In this document: positions 15,366 through 21,205 of the stretch, in pieces | Numbering within the stretch: position 1 is the first letter of the stretch | Layout: each line of letters opens with the position of its first letter | Assembly (NCBI GenBank): GCA_964508975.1 | Contig: CAZDVQ010000072.1 | Coordinates: forward strand, 1 to 21,205 | Origin: CAZDVQ01 sp964508975 | Lineage (GTDB): Bacteria > Bacteroidota > Bacteroidia > Chitinophagales > Saprospiraceae | DNA length: 21,205 nt | Direction: 5' to 3' | Notes under the pieces: model-generated | What the model saw: the letters and a program-made list of their open reading frames with translations, nothing else | The model's database searches: none | What the model was told of the DNA's origin: nothing | Position numbers and translations under genes: made by a program

Positions 15366-15399
15366 CGAAGGTATGCTTTTTTAGCTAATCCGTATTCAA
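15366..15399 (-). promoter_or_regulatory. Bacteroidota-type promoter of the LKR-like gene
   Basis: On the minus strand TACCTTCG (15373-15366) follows TTG (15399-15397) at 23 bp. The -7 box ends ~31 bp before the ATG at 15334. TACCTTCG differs from TAnnTTTG at one position. Confidence 0.5.
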
Positions 15400-15441
15400 G
15401 CCGTCTGAAATTGGGGTACTTTTATCAAAATGGCCGTTTCT

Positions 15442-15560
15442 TGCGTTAGCTGCCCGGCGGGCAGCCGAGCGGAGCGAAGGCTGGTGCCGACAGGCACCGA
15501 GCGTCCAGCGAGCCCAGAGGGGAGCGGCGGCACCGCGCAAGCGGTGCCGCAACGCCCAAA
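15442..15560 (-). repeat. GC-rich intergenic hairpin element, copy B
   Basis: Read on the minus strand it runs TTTGGGCGTTGC, hairpin GCGGCACCGC-TTGC-GCGGTGCCGC, CGCTC..GGGCTCGCTGGACGCTC, hairpin GGTGCC-TGTC-GGCACC, then GCTGCCCG-CC-GGGCAGC running into CTAACGCA. Both ends match copy A almost exactly while the stems differ. It lies directly after the terminator of the YHYH gene, whose T-run merges with the element's T-run. Confidence 0.82.
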
Positions 15561-15562
15561 AA

Positions 15563-15592
15563 AAACACCAGTCCACAAATGAACTGGTGTTT
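15563..15592 (-). terminator. Rho-independent terminator of the YHYH-protein gene
   Basis: On the minus strand AAACACCAGT and ACTGGTGTTT form a perfect 10-bp stem with a 10-base loop, followed by a run of T that leads into element B. It is 55 bp past the stop at 15647, which fits the end of the metal-response cassette. Confidence 0.85.
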
Positions 15593-15646
15593 GGCGAAAG
15601 GTCAATTTTGCTGAAGGCTAAAGTTTGTTTAGACCGCCGACTTGCC

Positions 15647-17014
15647 TTATTTTTTCACTGTAACTTGCTGGCTCATGGTGTTTTGACCATCGCTTACTTG
15701 CACGATATATACACCATCATACAGGGTTTGGATATCAAAATATGCAATGGTTTGGCCCGCCAAAATTTGCGTAGATTGCAGTTGTTTACCCGTGATGTCG
15801 AACAATTCAACACTCAAGTTGGTATCAACCAAACCTAAAGCTTGAATGGCGATCAAATCGCTAGCAGGGTTCGGAAATACTTGGATATCAAGTAGTTCTA
15901 GTGTTGTAATGCCTGTTGTGCTTGGGGTGTAAGTGCTTACGGTCTCGGTGATGGAGGTAACTTTTGCACCAGTGCGGTTGCCGTAGAAGGTTGGTCCAAC
16001 CACGTAAGGGTAAGCAGAATTATGCTCGGCATCCACGGTGGCGAAGTAGCAGTAAATACCATTCGGGTATTCAGGGGTGATGCAAAAGCGACCATTGTGC
16101 TCGTCGAGGTAGCTTTCATCGCCAGGGTGTGTCACAAACTCGTAATCCTCGCGGAAATAGCCCAAAGGGTAAGTGGTACTAACCGCAGGGCCATCAGGTA
16201 CATCGGTGCCATTGGCATGGTGGGTGCGAGTGGTGATGTTGCGCAACTGGTAACCCGATTTAATACGCACGATACCGCCTGTTCCGTTGGCATTGGCATA
16301 ACCATAGGCACCGTAAATAGGAAACCCGTCGTAGGCAAAGCCAATCAAAGGCGAATGTTGGCTAGTGTTGATGGTGTACAAACCATCCGCATCATACAAG
16401 TTACAGATGGTTGAAATTACATCGAGGTCAAGGTCGAATGCACTGGGGTTCTGGTGGTGGTGATAGTTACCCATAGCCGGGTGACCTTTAGAGCAGTCGA
16501 AACCAGGACGTTCTGCCAAAACGGCGTCGCGGTTCCAGCTTTGTGTGGCGTTGGGACCTCCCGCACAAGGTGGGTTACCTGGACCACCGCAAAGTGCGTT
16601 GGTGGTGGTGTTCCAAGCTACGCCGTCGCGGTAGTCGAACAAAGCAACTCCGTTGATGAAGAGACCGATATTGCCACCCGTTGTAGCGGTTGGAGTGCCC
16701 GTGTTTTGGCTAGGGCTCAAAGGTAGTTTGAAAATACCGTTTTGGTCGGTAGCTTGCGATGGATTGCCATCTTGGAACGGGCCAGTAGGGTAAGCAGGAA
16801 CACCCTTGGTGCTTACATAAACCCAGTTGGCCGAGTATTGCACCGCCTGGCAGTTAACCAAGATATTGTTGGGCAAAGCCGTTGAGTTGCCCGTTACGTA
16901 GTAAGTACCCGTAACGGTGGTATTATGTAACCAAGAAGTAATGGCTGGGTTGGTTTGTGCAAAGCTCATGACAGCACACACCAATAAGCTTAGTGTAAAG
17001 TTCAGTTTTAGCAT
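15647..17014 (-). CDS. T9SS-secreted YHYH-domain protein
   Basis: A 455-residue secreted protein. Signal peptide ~1-19 (MLKLNFTLSLLVCAVMSFAQ). The YHYH domain (~50-330) is recognised from GNYHHHQNP (~182-190), SPLIGFAYDGFPIYGAYGY (~221-239) and LDEHNGRF..TPEYPNGIYCYFAT (~303-326). A T9SS type A sorting domain closes the protein (VFPNPASD ~379 to VTVKK). The YHYH domain has no established activity. Its His and acidic residues and the copper-type neighbours suggest metal binding, which is inference. Its defining motif reads YHHH rather than YHYH. It is the last gene of the minus-strand cassette; a MITE-like element separates it from the di-haem gene, and a terminator follows at 15563-15592. It may now rely on its own promoter; none was found. 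Confidence 0.88.
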   Translation of the reverse strand: MLKLNFTLSLLVCAVMSFAQTNPAITSWLHNTTVTGTYYVTGNSTALPNNILVNCQAVQYSANWVYVSTKGVPAYPTGPFQDGNPSQATDQNGIFKLPLSPSQNTGTPTATTGGNIGLFINGVALFDYRDGVAWNTTTNALCGGPGNPPCAGGPNATQSWNRDAVLAERPGFDCSKGHPAMGNYHHHQNPSAFDLDLDVISTICNLYDADGLYTINTSQHSPLIGFAYDGFPIYGAYGYANANGTGGIVRIKSGYQLRNITTRTHHANGTDVPDGPAVSTTYPLGYFREDYEFVTHPGDESYLDEHNGRFCITPEYPNGIYCYFATVDAEHNSAYPYVVGPTFYGNRTGAKVTSITETVSTYTPSTTGITTLELLDIQVFPNPASDLIAIQALGLVDTNLSVELFDITGKQLQSTQILAGQTIAYFDIQTLYDGVYIVQVSDGQNTMSQQVTVKK

Positions 17015-17038
17015 AAAATTAGTTTAGTTTGATATTTA

Positions 17039-17199
17039 GAGTATGTTTGGACTTTAGCTTCCGGCGAAAAACAGTTCTTTTCCGATGATTTTTGCTTTAA
17101 AAAATAGTTGCGTAGCTCCCACTATGCGCCCATTTTTTTAAGCAAGCTCATCAAAAAATAGCTCGTTTTTCCCTCGAAAACCAAAATCCAAACATACTC
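17039..17199. mobile_element. MITE-like inverted-repeat element (161 bp) with TTA target duplication
   Basis: GAGTATGTTTGGA at the left end is repeated exactly inverted at the right end (TCCAAACATACTC), and the pairing continues imperfectly for ~38 bp and again near the centre (GCGTAG with CTATGC). So nearly the whole element can fold back on itself. Direct TTA copies flank it at 17036-17038 and 17200-17202, as expected for a 3-bp target duplication. It has no coding capacity, so a transposase would be needed in trans. A 3-bp TNA duplication is seen in some IS5-family elements, a suggestive but unproven link. Removing the element plus one TTA leaves a 39-bp gap between the flanking genes. Confidence 0.82.
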
Positions 17200-17217
17200 T
17201 TAGACGAGCATTTAGCT

Positions 17218-18243
17218 TCAATCCTTCGCGGGCAGTAAAATATTTTTGGGAAACTGGTGCTTGGGGTCGAAAACAAAGTCGCGGTCATCGAGTGTCAAGA
17301 GGAATGCGATGATATCTACCTTATCGCTGCTGCTCAGGGTCAAGCCCTGTTGCAATAAAGGTGATAAGCTTGGGCTTTGCACAATCCCCGAGCTGTAATG
17401 GTTGAGCACCTGGTTTAATTTTTTGAAACGGCCATCGTGCATGTAGGGGAAACTGTACGAGAGGTTGCGCAGGCTGGGTATTTTGAACAGCAGGCTATCG
17501 CTGTGGTTTTGGGTTGTTTTATATCGGCCCCAATCGTTCAAGCTTGTATCCGGGGCGAGGCCGTTATTGGCGAAACCATAAGTGGAGAACAAGGGTTCGC
17601 GATGGCAGCTATTACAATGTTGTTGAAAAAGGGCATAGCCCTTGGCTTCTTGCGGACTAAAACTTGCACGGCCTTGTTTAACGGCATCGTACTTGGCATT
17701 GGCCGAAACTAGGCTTAACTGGAACTGCGCTAGTGCCTTCAACACGCGCTCGCCCGTGATAGTATTATCCTCGAAGGCTTTGCCAAATAAACGGGTATAT
17801 AGCTTAGTATTGCTTAGTTTTTCGACGATATTGGCGATGCTCTCATCCATTTCCTTTGGGTGACTAATAGGCGCCAGCGCTTGCATATCAAGGTGGTTGA
17901 TGGCTCCATCCCACATAAAGGTGTTGTGCCAAGCCAAGTTATACAAGGCTGGGGCATTGCGGCTGCCAATCTGGTCGTCGATGCCGTGGCTCAGGTCGTG
18001 ATCGGTATGGGCAAAGGCGTTGTAGGGCGAGTGGCAGCTGGCACAGGATACACTGCTATCTCGCGATAGAATGGGGTCATAGAACAATACTCGGCCCAGT
18101 TCTATACTGGCTGAATCCAAGGGGTTTTTGGTAAAATCGTATGCTGGTTCCGGAAAATAAGCAGGGTAGGGTAGGCCCACTTGTTCAAGCCAGGCTAAGG
18201 CTACCATGCTGATAGCACAAATGCTTAGGATGCGCAATTTCAT
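17218..18243 (-). CDS. Di-haem MauG/MbnH-like cytochrome c peroxidase family protein
   Basis: A 341-residue exported di-haem protein (signal-like residues ~1-20). Two c-type haem sites: C67-A-S-C70-H71 and C210-N-S-C213-H214. The late motif YMHDGRF (267-273) is typical of the CCP/MauG family. Fourteen residues after its His lies Y283 (HY), where classical bacterial peroxidases, as I recall them, carry the Met haem ligand; MauG has Tyr there. This favours a MauG/MbnH-type modifying enzyme over a plain peroxidase. It starts 5 bp after the stop of the MbnP-like gene, so the two are co-transcribed. MbnH is known to oxidise a tryptophan of its MbnP partner to a kynurenine-type copper ligand. The same role here is inference. 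Confidence 0.9.
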   Translation of the reverse strand: MKLRILSICAISMVALAWLEQVGLPYPAYFPEPAYDFTKNPLDSASIELGRVLFYDPILSRDSSVSCASCHSPYNAFAHTDHDLSHGIDDQIGSRNAPALYNLAWHNTFMWDGAINHLDMQALAPISHPKEMDESIANIVEKLSNTKLYTRLFGKAFEDNTITGERVLKALAQFQLSLVSANAKYDAVKQGRASFSPQEAKGYALFQQHCNSCHREPLFSTYGFANNGLAPDTSLNDWGRYKTTQNHSDSLLFKIPSLRNLSYSFPYMHDGRFKKLNQVLNHYSSGIVQSPSLSPLLQQGLTLSSSDKVDIIAFLLTLDDRDFVFDPKHQFPKNILLPAKD

Positions 18244-18248
18244 GGGCT

Positions 18249-18926
18249 TTATTTTAGGCTAAACAGCTTGACAAATGTTCGGGACAAGGCTACGGCCTTG
18301 GGGCCTGGGCTCATGATTTCGTACACTTCGGCCAAGTTGATAGGCTGCATGAAATTGGCTACTTGAACTTGCACAATGCCTGAAGTTCCTTTCCTTTTTC
18401 TATGGCACTGGATGTGTTGCAGGCAGTTTTGGGTCGCAGCGTAACCGCCGATATGATACTGGAAAAAGTGATTCCGGGCAGGGCATTTCGGGCTATAGCC
18501 TTCTAGTTTGAAATTGATGTAGCCACTTTGCCAAGTCCAATACATGTTTTTGGTGGGATCTAAATCGCCAGCCATGGCACCTGATACAGAGGTCAGGCTG
18601 TCGATACCCAAGTTGAATTGAATGGCATCGAATGCGGGGCTGTTGTCTGCTAAAGGTAAATGCCAGGTTGAACTGTCGCTGGCGTCTACCAAATGGTATT
18701 GCTTGGGGTGCTGGTAAAGGAGTTTGCCCTTGCGGTAAAACTGTATGTCAGAGAGGTAGAATTTCAGGTTTTCAAACTGCACGCTGTCACTGCCCAGCGC
18801 ATAGCTTTGGCCTAGTTGGAAAGGGCTTTCGCCAAACATAAGCTCAAAGCGCAAGGATTTAGCATTTTGTTGCGCAGGCAAGGTAAAGCAGGCCAATAGG
18901 CCAATGAACAGGGCAACTAGCCTCAT
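18249..18926 (-). CDS. MbnP-like copper-binding periplasmic protein
   Basis: A 225-residue protein with a signal peptide (~1-18, ending LPAQQ), resembling the MbnP domain family. Hallmarks: a beta-rich start FELMFGESPF..G..Y; SVQFENLKFYLSDIQF (~48-63); FNLGIDS (~104-110); GDLDPTKNMYWTWQSGY (~120-136), containing the W-T-W pair (W130, W132); then FKLEG and a late HIGG (158-161). In characterised MbnP a tryptophan in this kind of motif becomes kynurenine and joins His ligands in binding copper. H158 and the unusual stretch of His and Cys at 168-175 (CLQHIQCH) are candidate ligands. The start overlaps the upstream stop by 4 bp (ATGA), implying translational coupling. No methanobactin genes are nearby. 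Confidence 0.85.
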   Translation of the reverse strand: MRLVALFIGLLACFTLPAQQNAKSLRFELMFGESPFQLGQSYALGSDSVQFENLKFYLSDIQFYRKGKLLYQHPKQYHLVDASDSSTWHLPLADNSPAFDAIQFNLGIDSLTSVSGAMAGDLDPTKNMYWTWQSGYINFKLEGYSPKCPARNHFFQYHIGGYAATQNCLQHIQCHRKRKGTSGIVQVQVANFMQPINLAEVYEIMSPGPKAVALSRTFVKLFSLK

Positions 18927-19378
18927 TTGCGTTTAGGATGCTTGGGTGCAAATATCTCGGTTATATCTCCGGCTAAAAGTTCAAAAGCCTTGATTTGCTC
19001 GCCTTTGCACAGTTTTTTAATATCCATGAAATGGTTAAAATGCACTATTTCAATGTTTTGCTGTAGTTGTCCCATGGCTTGAGCGATGGAGTCGCGTTTC
19101 GCTTCGGATTGGTTTACCAATAGGTTCTGGTACAAGTCCTGCTTCATGGCTCGCATGGTACTGTCAAATTGATGTACTTGTTTGCGATGTCCCGCTATGA
19201 GTTTGTCGTACTCGGCTACTTGATTTTGGTCAAACTGTAATCGTTCAATCACCATGTTCCTGGGCCTGTCGTGCGGGTTGCCATGTTTGGGTTTTCCCAA
19301 AAACAGCAAGGCGGCCAATATGATGTTTGACAGCAGCAAGCCAATGATAATAATGGTCTGTAGACTTGGTTTATTCAT
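18923..19378 (-). CDS. Membrane-anchored CnrX/Spy-like periplasmic metal sensor
   Basis: A 151-residue protein with an N-terminal transmembrane anchor (~8-27) followed by a helical periplasmic domain. Long amphipathic helices rich in Gln, Lys and His, with HFNHFMDIKKLCKGEQ (~113-128), resemble the CpxP/Spy/ZraP/CnrX fold group. CnrX, the Ni/Co sensor of Cupriavidus, is also an anchored protein of ~148 residues. Candidate metal ligands are H64, H69, H113, H116, M118 and C124; which are used is unknown. The gene overlaps the anti-sigma gene by 8 bp and the MbnP-like gene by 4 bp, so the operon is tight. A Spy-like chaperone is the alternative. The context (sigma, anti-sigma, copper proteins) favours a sensor. 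Confidence 0.72.
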   Translation of the reverse strand: MNKPSLQTIIIIGLLLSNIILAALLFLGKPKHGNPHDRPRNMVIERLQFDQNQVAEYDKLIAGHRKQVHQFDSTMRAMKQDLYQNLLVNQSEAKRDSIAQAMGQLQQNIEIVHFNHFMDIKKLCKGEQIKAFELLAGDITEIFAPKHPKRK

Positions 19379-19619
19379 GGTATAGCATGTTGTTGGGTAT
19401 TTCGACCACGTTTTCTATGGTTTGGTTTTGTTGCACAGACCAGGATTGAGTCAAGAGGTACAGCTCAGCCGATAGGGTGCAAAACAACAGGGCCGCCGCA
19501 ATTTTTAACCATGCGGGCGCTGGTTTGCGCTGGTTTATTTGCAGTAGCACCTTGTCGTAGATTCCATCTGGGGCTTCTACGCGTTGTAGCTGGGATAGTT
19601 GGTCAAGGTTTGGTTTCAT
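19371..19619 (-). CDS. Small single-span anti-sigma factor (CnrY-like)
   Basis: An 82-residue membrane protein with a ~35-residue cytoplasmic N-terminus (LDQLSQLQRVEAPDGIYDKV), one transmembrane helix (~36-57) and a short periplasmic tail. There is no zinc-binding HxxxCxxC motif. It lies directly between an ECF sigma gene and a CnrX-like gene. Size and layout match CnrY (~95 residues), whose short cytoplasmic segment clamps CnrH. The N-terminal pattern of hydrophobics around V-x-x-P is typical of small Bacteroidota anti-sigma proteins. It starts 47 bp after the sigma stop and overlaps the next gene by 8 bp. Function rests largely on context. Confidence 0.72.
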   Translation of the reverse strand: MKPNLDQLSQLQRVEAPDGIYDKVLLQINQRKPAPAWLKIAAALLFCTLSAELYLLTQSWSVQQNQTIENVVEIPNNMLYHE

Positions 19620-19666
19620 GGCTGTAATGGAATGATGCGTTAATGCATTAGACGATGAAAATCGCG

Positions 19667-20185
19667 TTATCCTTCGGGGGGGTGCAATAATTTATCTAAA
19701 TTGTTTTTGGCCCTTTGAAAAAGTGATTCCACGGCCTTGCTGCTAAGGTTCATAGCCTCGGCGGCCTCGGCTTGTGATAGCTGCTCTATTTTGAGCAAGA
19801 TGATTACAGTACGTTGATTATCAGGTAGTTGGTTGAGACATTTGAAGATAAAATCCATCGACTCCCGCTGTTCCAACAGCACGCCCGGGTGTTGATTATG
19901 GCTAGGCTCTGGTATTTGGGCTGGTCCATCTAGGCGGAGTATTTGCATGAAACTCCAGCGTTTTTTGGCATTTTTGGCTTTCAAAAAGTCGAGCGACTGG
20001 TTAATGGCAATGCGGTAAATCCAGGTTTTCAACTCGGCCGTTTGTTTAAAACTGCCCAACTTTTCATGCACTTTTACGAACACATCCTGCGTAATTTCCT
20101 CGGCATCTTCCACGTTTTGCGTGTAGTGCAGGGCCAAGTTGTAAACAAGGTCTTTGTAGAGGTGGTATAGCTCGGTAAAAGTCAT
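19667..20185 (-). CDS. ECF-type RNA polymerase sigma factor
   Basis: A 172-residue extracytoplasmic-function sigma factor. Region 2 spans ~5-75, with DAEEITQDVFVKVHEKL (core binding, ~27-43) and FKQTAELKTWIYRIAINQSLDFLK (-10 recognition). Region 4 spans ~113-166, with LPDNQRTVIILLKIEQLSQAEAAEAM and a helix-turn-helix ending VESLFQRAKNNL. It is the first gene of the cassette, so sigma, anti-sigma and sensor are made together, which usually implies autoregulation. No convincing Bacteroidota promoter was found in the 51 bp between its ATG and element A; a dedicated ECF promoter cannot be recognised from one site. The likely regulon is the linked operon, and the likely signal is a periplasmic metal (inference). 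Confidence 0.92.
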   Translation of the reverse strand: MTFTELYHLYKDLVYNLALHYTQNVEDAEEITQDVFVKVHEKLGSFKQTAELKTWIYRIAINQSLDFLKAKNAKKRWSFMQILRLDGPAQIPEPSHNQHPGVLLEQRESMDFIFKCLNQLPDNQRTVIILLKIEQLSQAEAAEAMNLSSKAVESLFQRAKNNLDKLLHPPEG

Positions 20186-20236
20186 CAGGCTGTAAAAGTA
20201 GCAACTTGTATGCTGAGCTTGGTAAGGTTATTTTCA

Positions 20237-20336
20237 TTTGGGCGTTGCGGCCTACGGCCGCCGCTGTCCTACGGGGTTCGCTGTCGCTCCGTGCTACGCA
20301 CCGGGGCTTCGCCCCGCCCTCCGGCCAGCTAACGCA
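20237..20336 (+). repeat. GC-rich intergenic hairpin element, copy A
   Basis: Clean copy: TTTGGGCGTTGC, hairpin GCGGCC-TAC-GGCCGC, CGCTGTCCTACGGGGTTCGC, hairpin GTGC-TAC-GCAC, hairpin CGGGGC-TTC-GCCCCG, then CCCTCCGGCCAGCTAACGCA. It ends 8 bp from the stop of the upstream hydrolase and stops 51 bp short of the sigma-factor start, so it sits in the leader of the metal-response operon. Confidence 0.82.
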
Positions 20337-20344
20337 TGAAAACA

Positions 20345-21085
20345 TTATGCTTTGAGCCAGCCTATAATCAGCTCATTGATTAAATTCTGTTGGGCTTCTG
20401 TGCCACTTTTGTCCATATCATTATGACTAACCTCAACATTTTCAGATTGAATACCGAGTATTTCCATAGTGTCTAATGGAGGCAGCACGCCTTCATCTGC
20501 TACTTGGTCATTTGAACGGATGGTATAGAATTGAGGCGCTGAACGTCTTGGAATAGGGTATCGCCGGTGGTCTAAGGTAATAACCTTTTGAGGGATTCGA
20601 GGGTAAAGGTCGCAAAATAATGCCGACATATCCCCGCCGTTTGAATGGCCAATTAATACCAGTTTGCGCAGGTCGAGTTTGGGTTTATGGCGTTTCAAGT
20701 GTTTGTACACGTACAAGATATTAGCTGCGCCACGTTCCCAGTTAGAGCGGCGTACTACCCTTGGGTTACCTTCCAAAGGCAGCAAGGGGTCGGAGGCTAG
20801 CTCGTGTTGTATGCTTGCAACGAAGTAACCCTGAGCGGCTAAAAACTTACAGAGGTATTTGTAGGCCAAGTACGAGGTGCCTTTGTTGCCACCGTATCCA
20901 TGACTGAATATAACCACTGGGGCGTGGCGCTGTTTTTCGGGCAGGAAATACCCTACAGGAATGACTCGCTCCCTGGCTTTGTCGTAGAGGGTATCGAGTT
21001 TTAAAACGACATCAGGGCTTTTGGCTTTGTCTTGTGCCTGGCACAAGCTGGCGCTCAACAGGAATAGGACGAATACAATGCGCAA
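20345..21085 (-). CDS. Exported alpha/beta-hydrolase
   Basis: A 246-residue alpha/beta-hydrolase-fold protein with a signal peptide (~1-17, IVFVLFLLSASLCQA). It has an oxyanion HGYGG motif (62-66), the nucleophile elbow GHSNGG (146-151, Ser148), a likely acid in RSND (Asp193) and His221 in SHNDMD. It resembles small exported esterase/PAF-acetylhydrolase/dienelactone-hydrolase-like enzymes. The substrate is unknown. The start is TTG at 21085: only six codons separate it from an in-frame stop, none is ATG or GTG, and the first internal ATG would remove the signal peptide and half the fold. It is codirectional with the sigma cassette, 159 bp away across element A. A functional link is not evident. 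Confidence 0.85.
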   Translation of the reverse strand: MRIVFVLFLLSASLCQAQDKAKSPDVVLKLDTLYDKARERVIPVGYFLPEKQRHAPVVIFSHGYGGNKGTSYLAYKYLCKFLAAQGYFVASIQHELASDPLLPLEGNPRVVRRSNWERGAANILYVYKHLKRHKPKLDLRKLVLIGHSNGGDMSALFCDLYPRIPQKVITLDHRRYPIPRRSAPQFYTIRSNDQVADEGVLPPLDTMEILGIQSENVEVSHNDMDKSGTEAQQNLINELIIGWLKA

Positions 21086-21153
21086 TTTAAACCGTTTTTG
21101 AGGTTATGTAAGTCTGTTTGTATAGGCACGCTTTGTCAGGCTATCGCGCTAGG

Positions 21154-21174
21154 TCAATGCCATTAAGCGTTAAT
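21154..21174. repeat. 21-bp exact inverted copy of 32-52
   Basis: It begins TCAATGCCATTAAGCG and is the reverse complement of 32-52. Here it stands without a GC-rich element beside it, upstream of the hydrolase. A 21-bp exact match in ~21 kb is not expected by chance. Its near-palindromic core suggests a binding site or a repeat end. Confidence 0.55.
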
Positions 21175-21195
21175 CAGTATATGACAAAAAAAAGT

Positions 21196-21203
21196 AGGTT
21201 TGC
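21196..21203 (+). promoter_or_regulatory. Possible -7 box directed out of the window
   Basis: TAGGTTTG is a perfect TAnnTTTG on the plus strand at the window edge, ~22 bp after the 21-bp repeat. There is no TTG at the proper distance, and the gene it would serve is outside the window. Confidence 0.3.
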
Positions 21204-21205
21204 GT

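Noticed and set aside
14864..15388. 174-codon plus-strand frame antisense to the LKR-like gene
   Set aside because: The minus-strand frame has full family motifs over its length; the antisense frame shows no recognisable motif and is best explained as a shadow.
15385..15605. Short frames over element B and the terminator
   Set aside because: They cross a clear rho-independent terminator and a repeat element; no protein-like pattern.
18923..19378. Plain Spy/CpxP envelope chaperone without sensing role
   Set aside because: Not excluded, but placement between an anti-sigma gene and copper-protein genes, with overlapping coding ends and a membrane anchor, makes a CnrX-like sensor more likely.
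18249..20185. Methanobactin biosynthesis locus
   Set aside because: MbnP- and MbnH-like genes are present, but no MbnA-like precursor, MbnB/MbnC or MbnT-like gene is seen in the window.

Overview
The window looks like a chromosomal segment from a member of the Bacteroidota, probably of the Cytophagales/Chitinophagales/Sphingobacteriales type. Three large secreted proteins end in type IX secretion (T9SS) C-terminal sorting domains. Start codons lack clear Shine-Dalgarno sequences. The best promoters match the Bacteroidota pattern TTG-(17-23)-TAnnTTTG. Several genes appear to start with TTG. No rRNA, tRNA, CRISPR array or intact transposase was seen.

Left part (1-11,450): two very large, tandem, paralogous T9SS-secreted modular proteins (1,358 and 1,942 aa), both on the minus strand. 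Each has its own hairpin terminator, and the two terminators share a GGCTAC/GTAGCC stem. The proteins share a Ca-loop beta-sandwich region, tandem Ig-like modules, tandem copies of a ~125-residue beta module, a ~290-residue conserved block and nearly the same sorting domain.

Middle (11,450-15,650): a plus-strand M61-family metalloprotease with a PaiB-like FMN-binding protein 22 bp behind it. They converge on a lysine-ketoglutarate reductase / saccharopine dehydrogenase-like enzyme.

Right part (15,650-20,185): a minus-strand cassette transcribed right to left. Its order is ECF sigma factor, small single-span anti-sigma factor, CnrX/Spy-like membrane-anchored periplasmic sensor, MbnP-like copper-binding protein, MauG/MbnH-like di-haem enzyme, then a T9SS-secreted YHYH-domain protein. 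The first three parallel the CnrH-CnrY-CnrX metal-sensing triad in kind and size. MbnP/MbnH are known from methanobactin-linked copper biology, where the di-haem enzyme modifies a tryptophan of MbnP. No methanobactin genes are present, so this reads as a stand-alone metal-responsive secreted or periplasmic copper system. A 161-bp MITE-like inverted-repeat element with TTA target duplications sits between the di-haem gene and the YHYH gene. Removing it would leave only ~39 bp between them, so the YHYH gene was probably once part of the same operon. An alpha/beta hydrolase lies upstream of the cassette.

Six GC-rich intergenic elements punctuate the window. They share a frame: T-run, GGCG start, usually three hairpins, and usually a CCCTCC..GCAGCTAACGC-type end. 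Hairpin sequences differ between copies while pairing is kept. They never interrupt a gene and look like a dispersed, structured repeat family.
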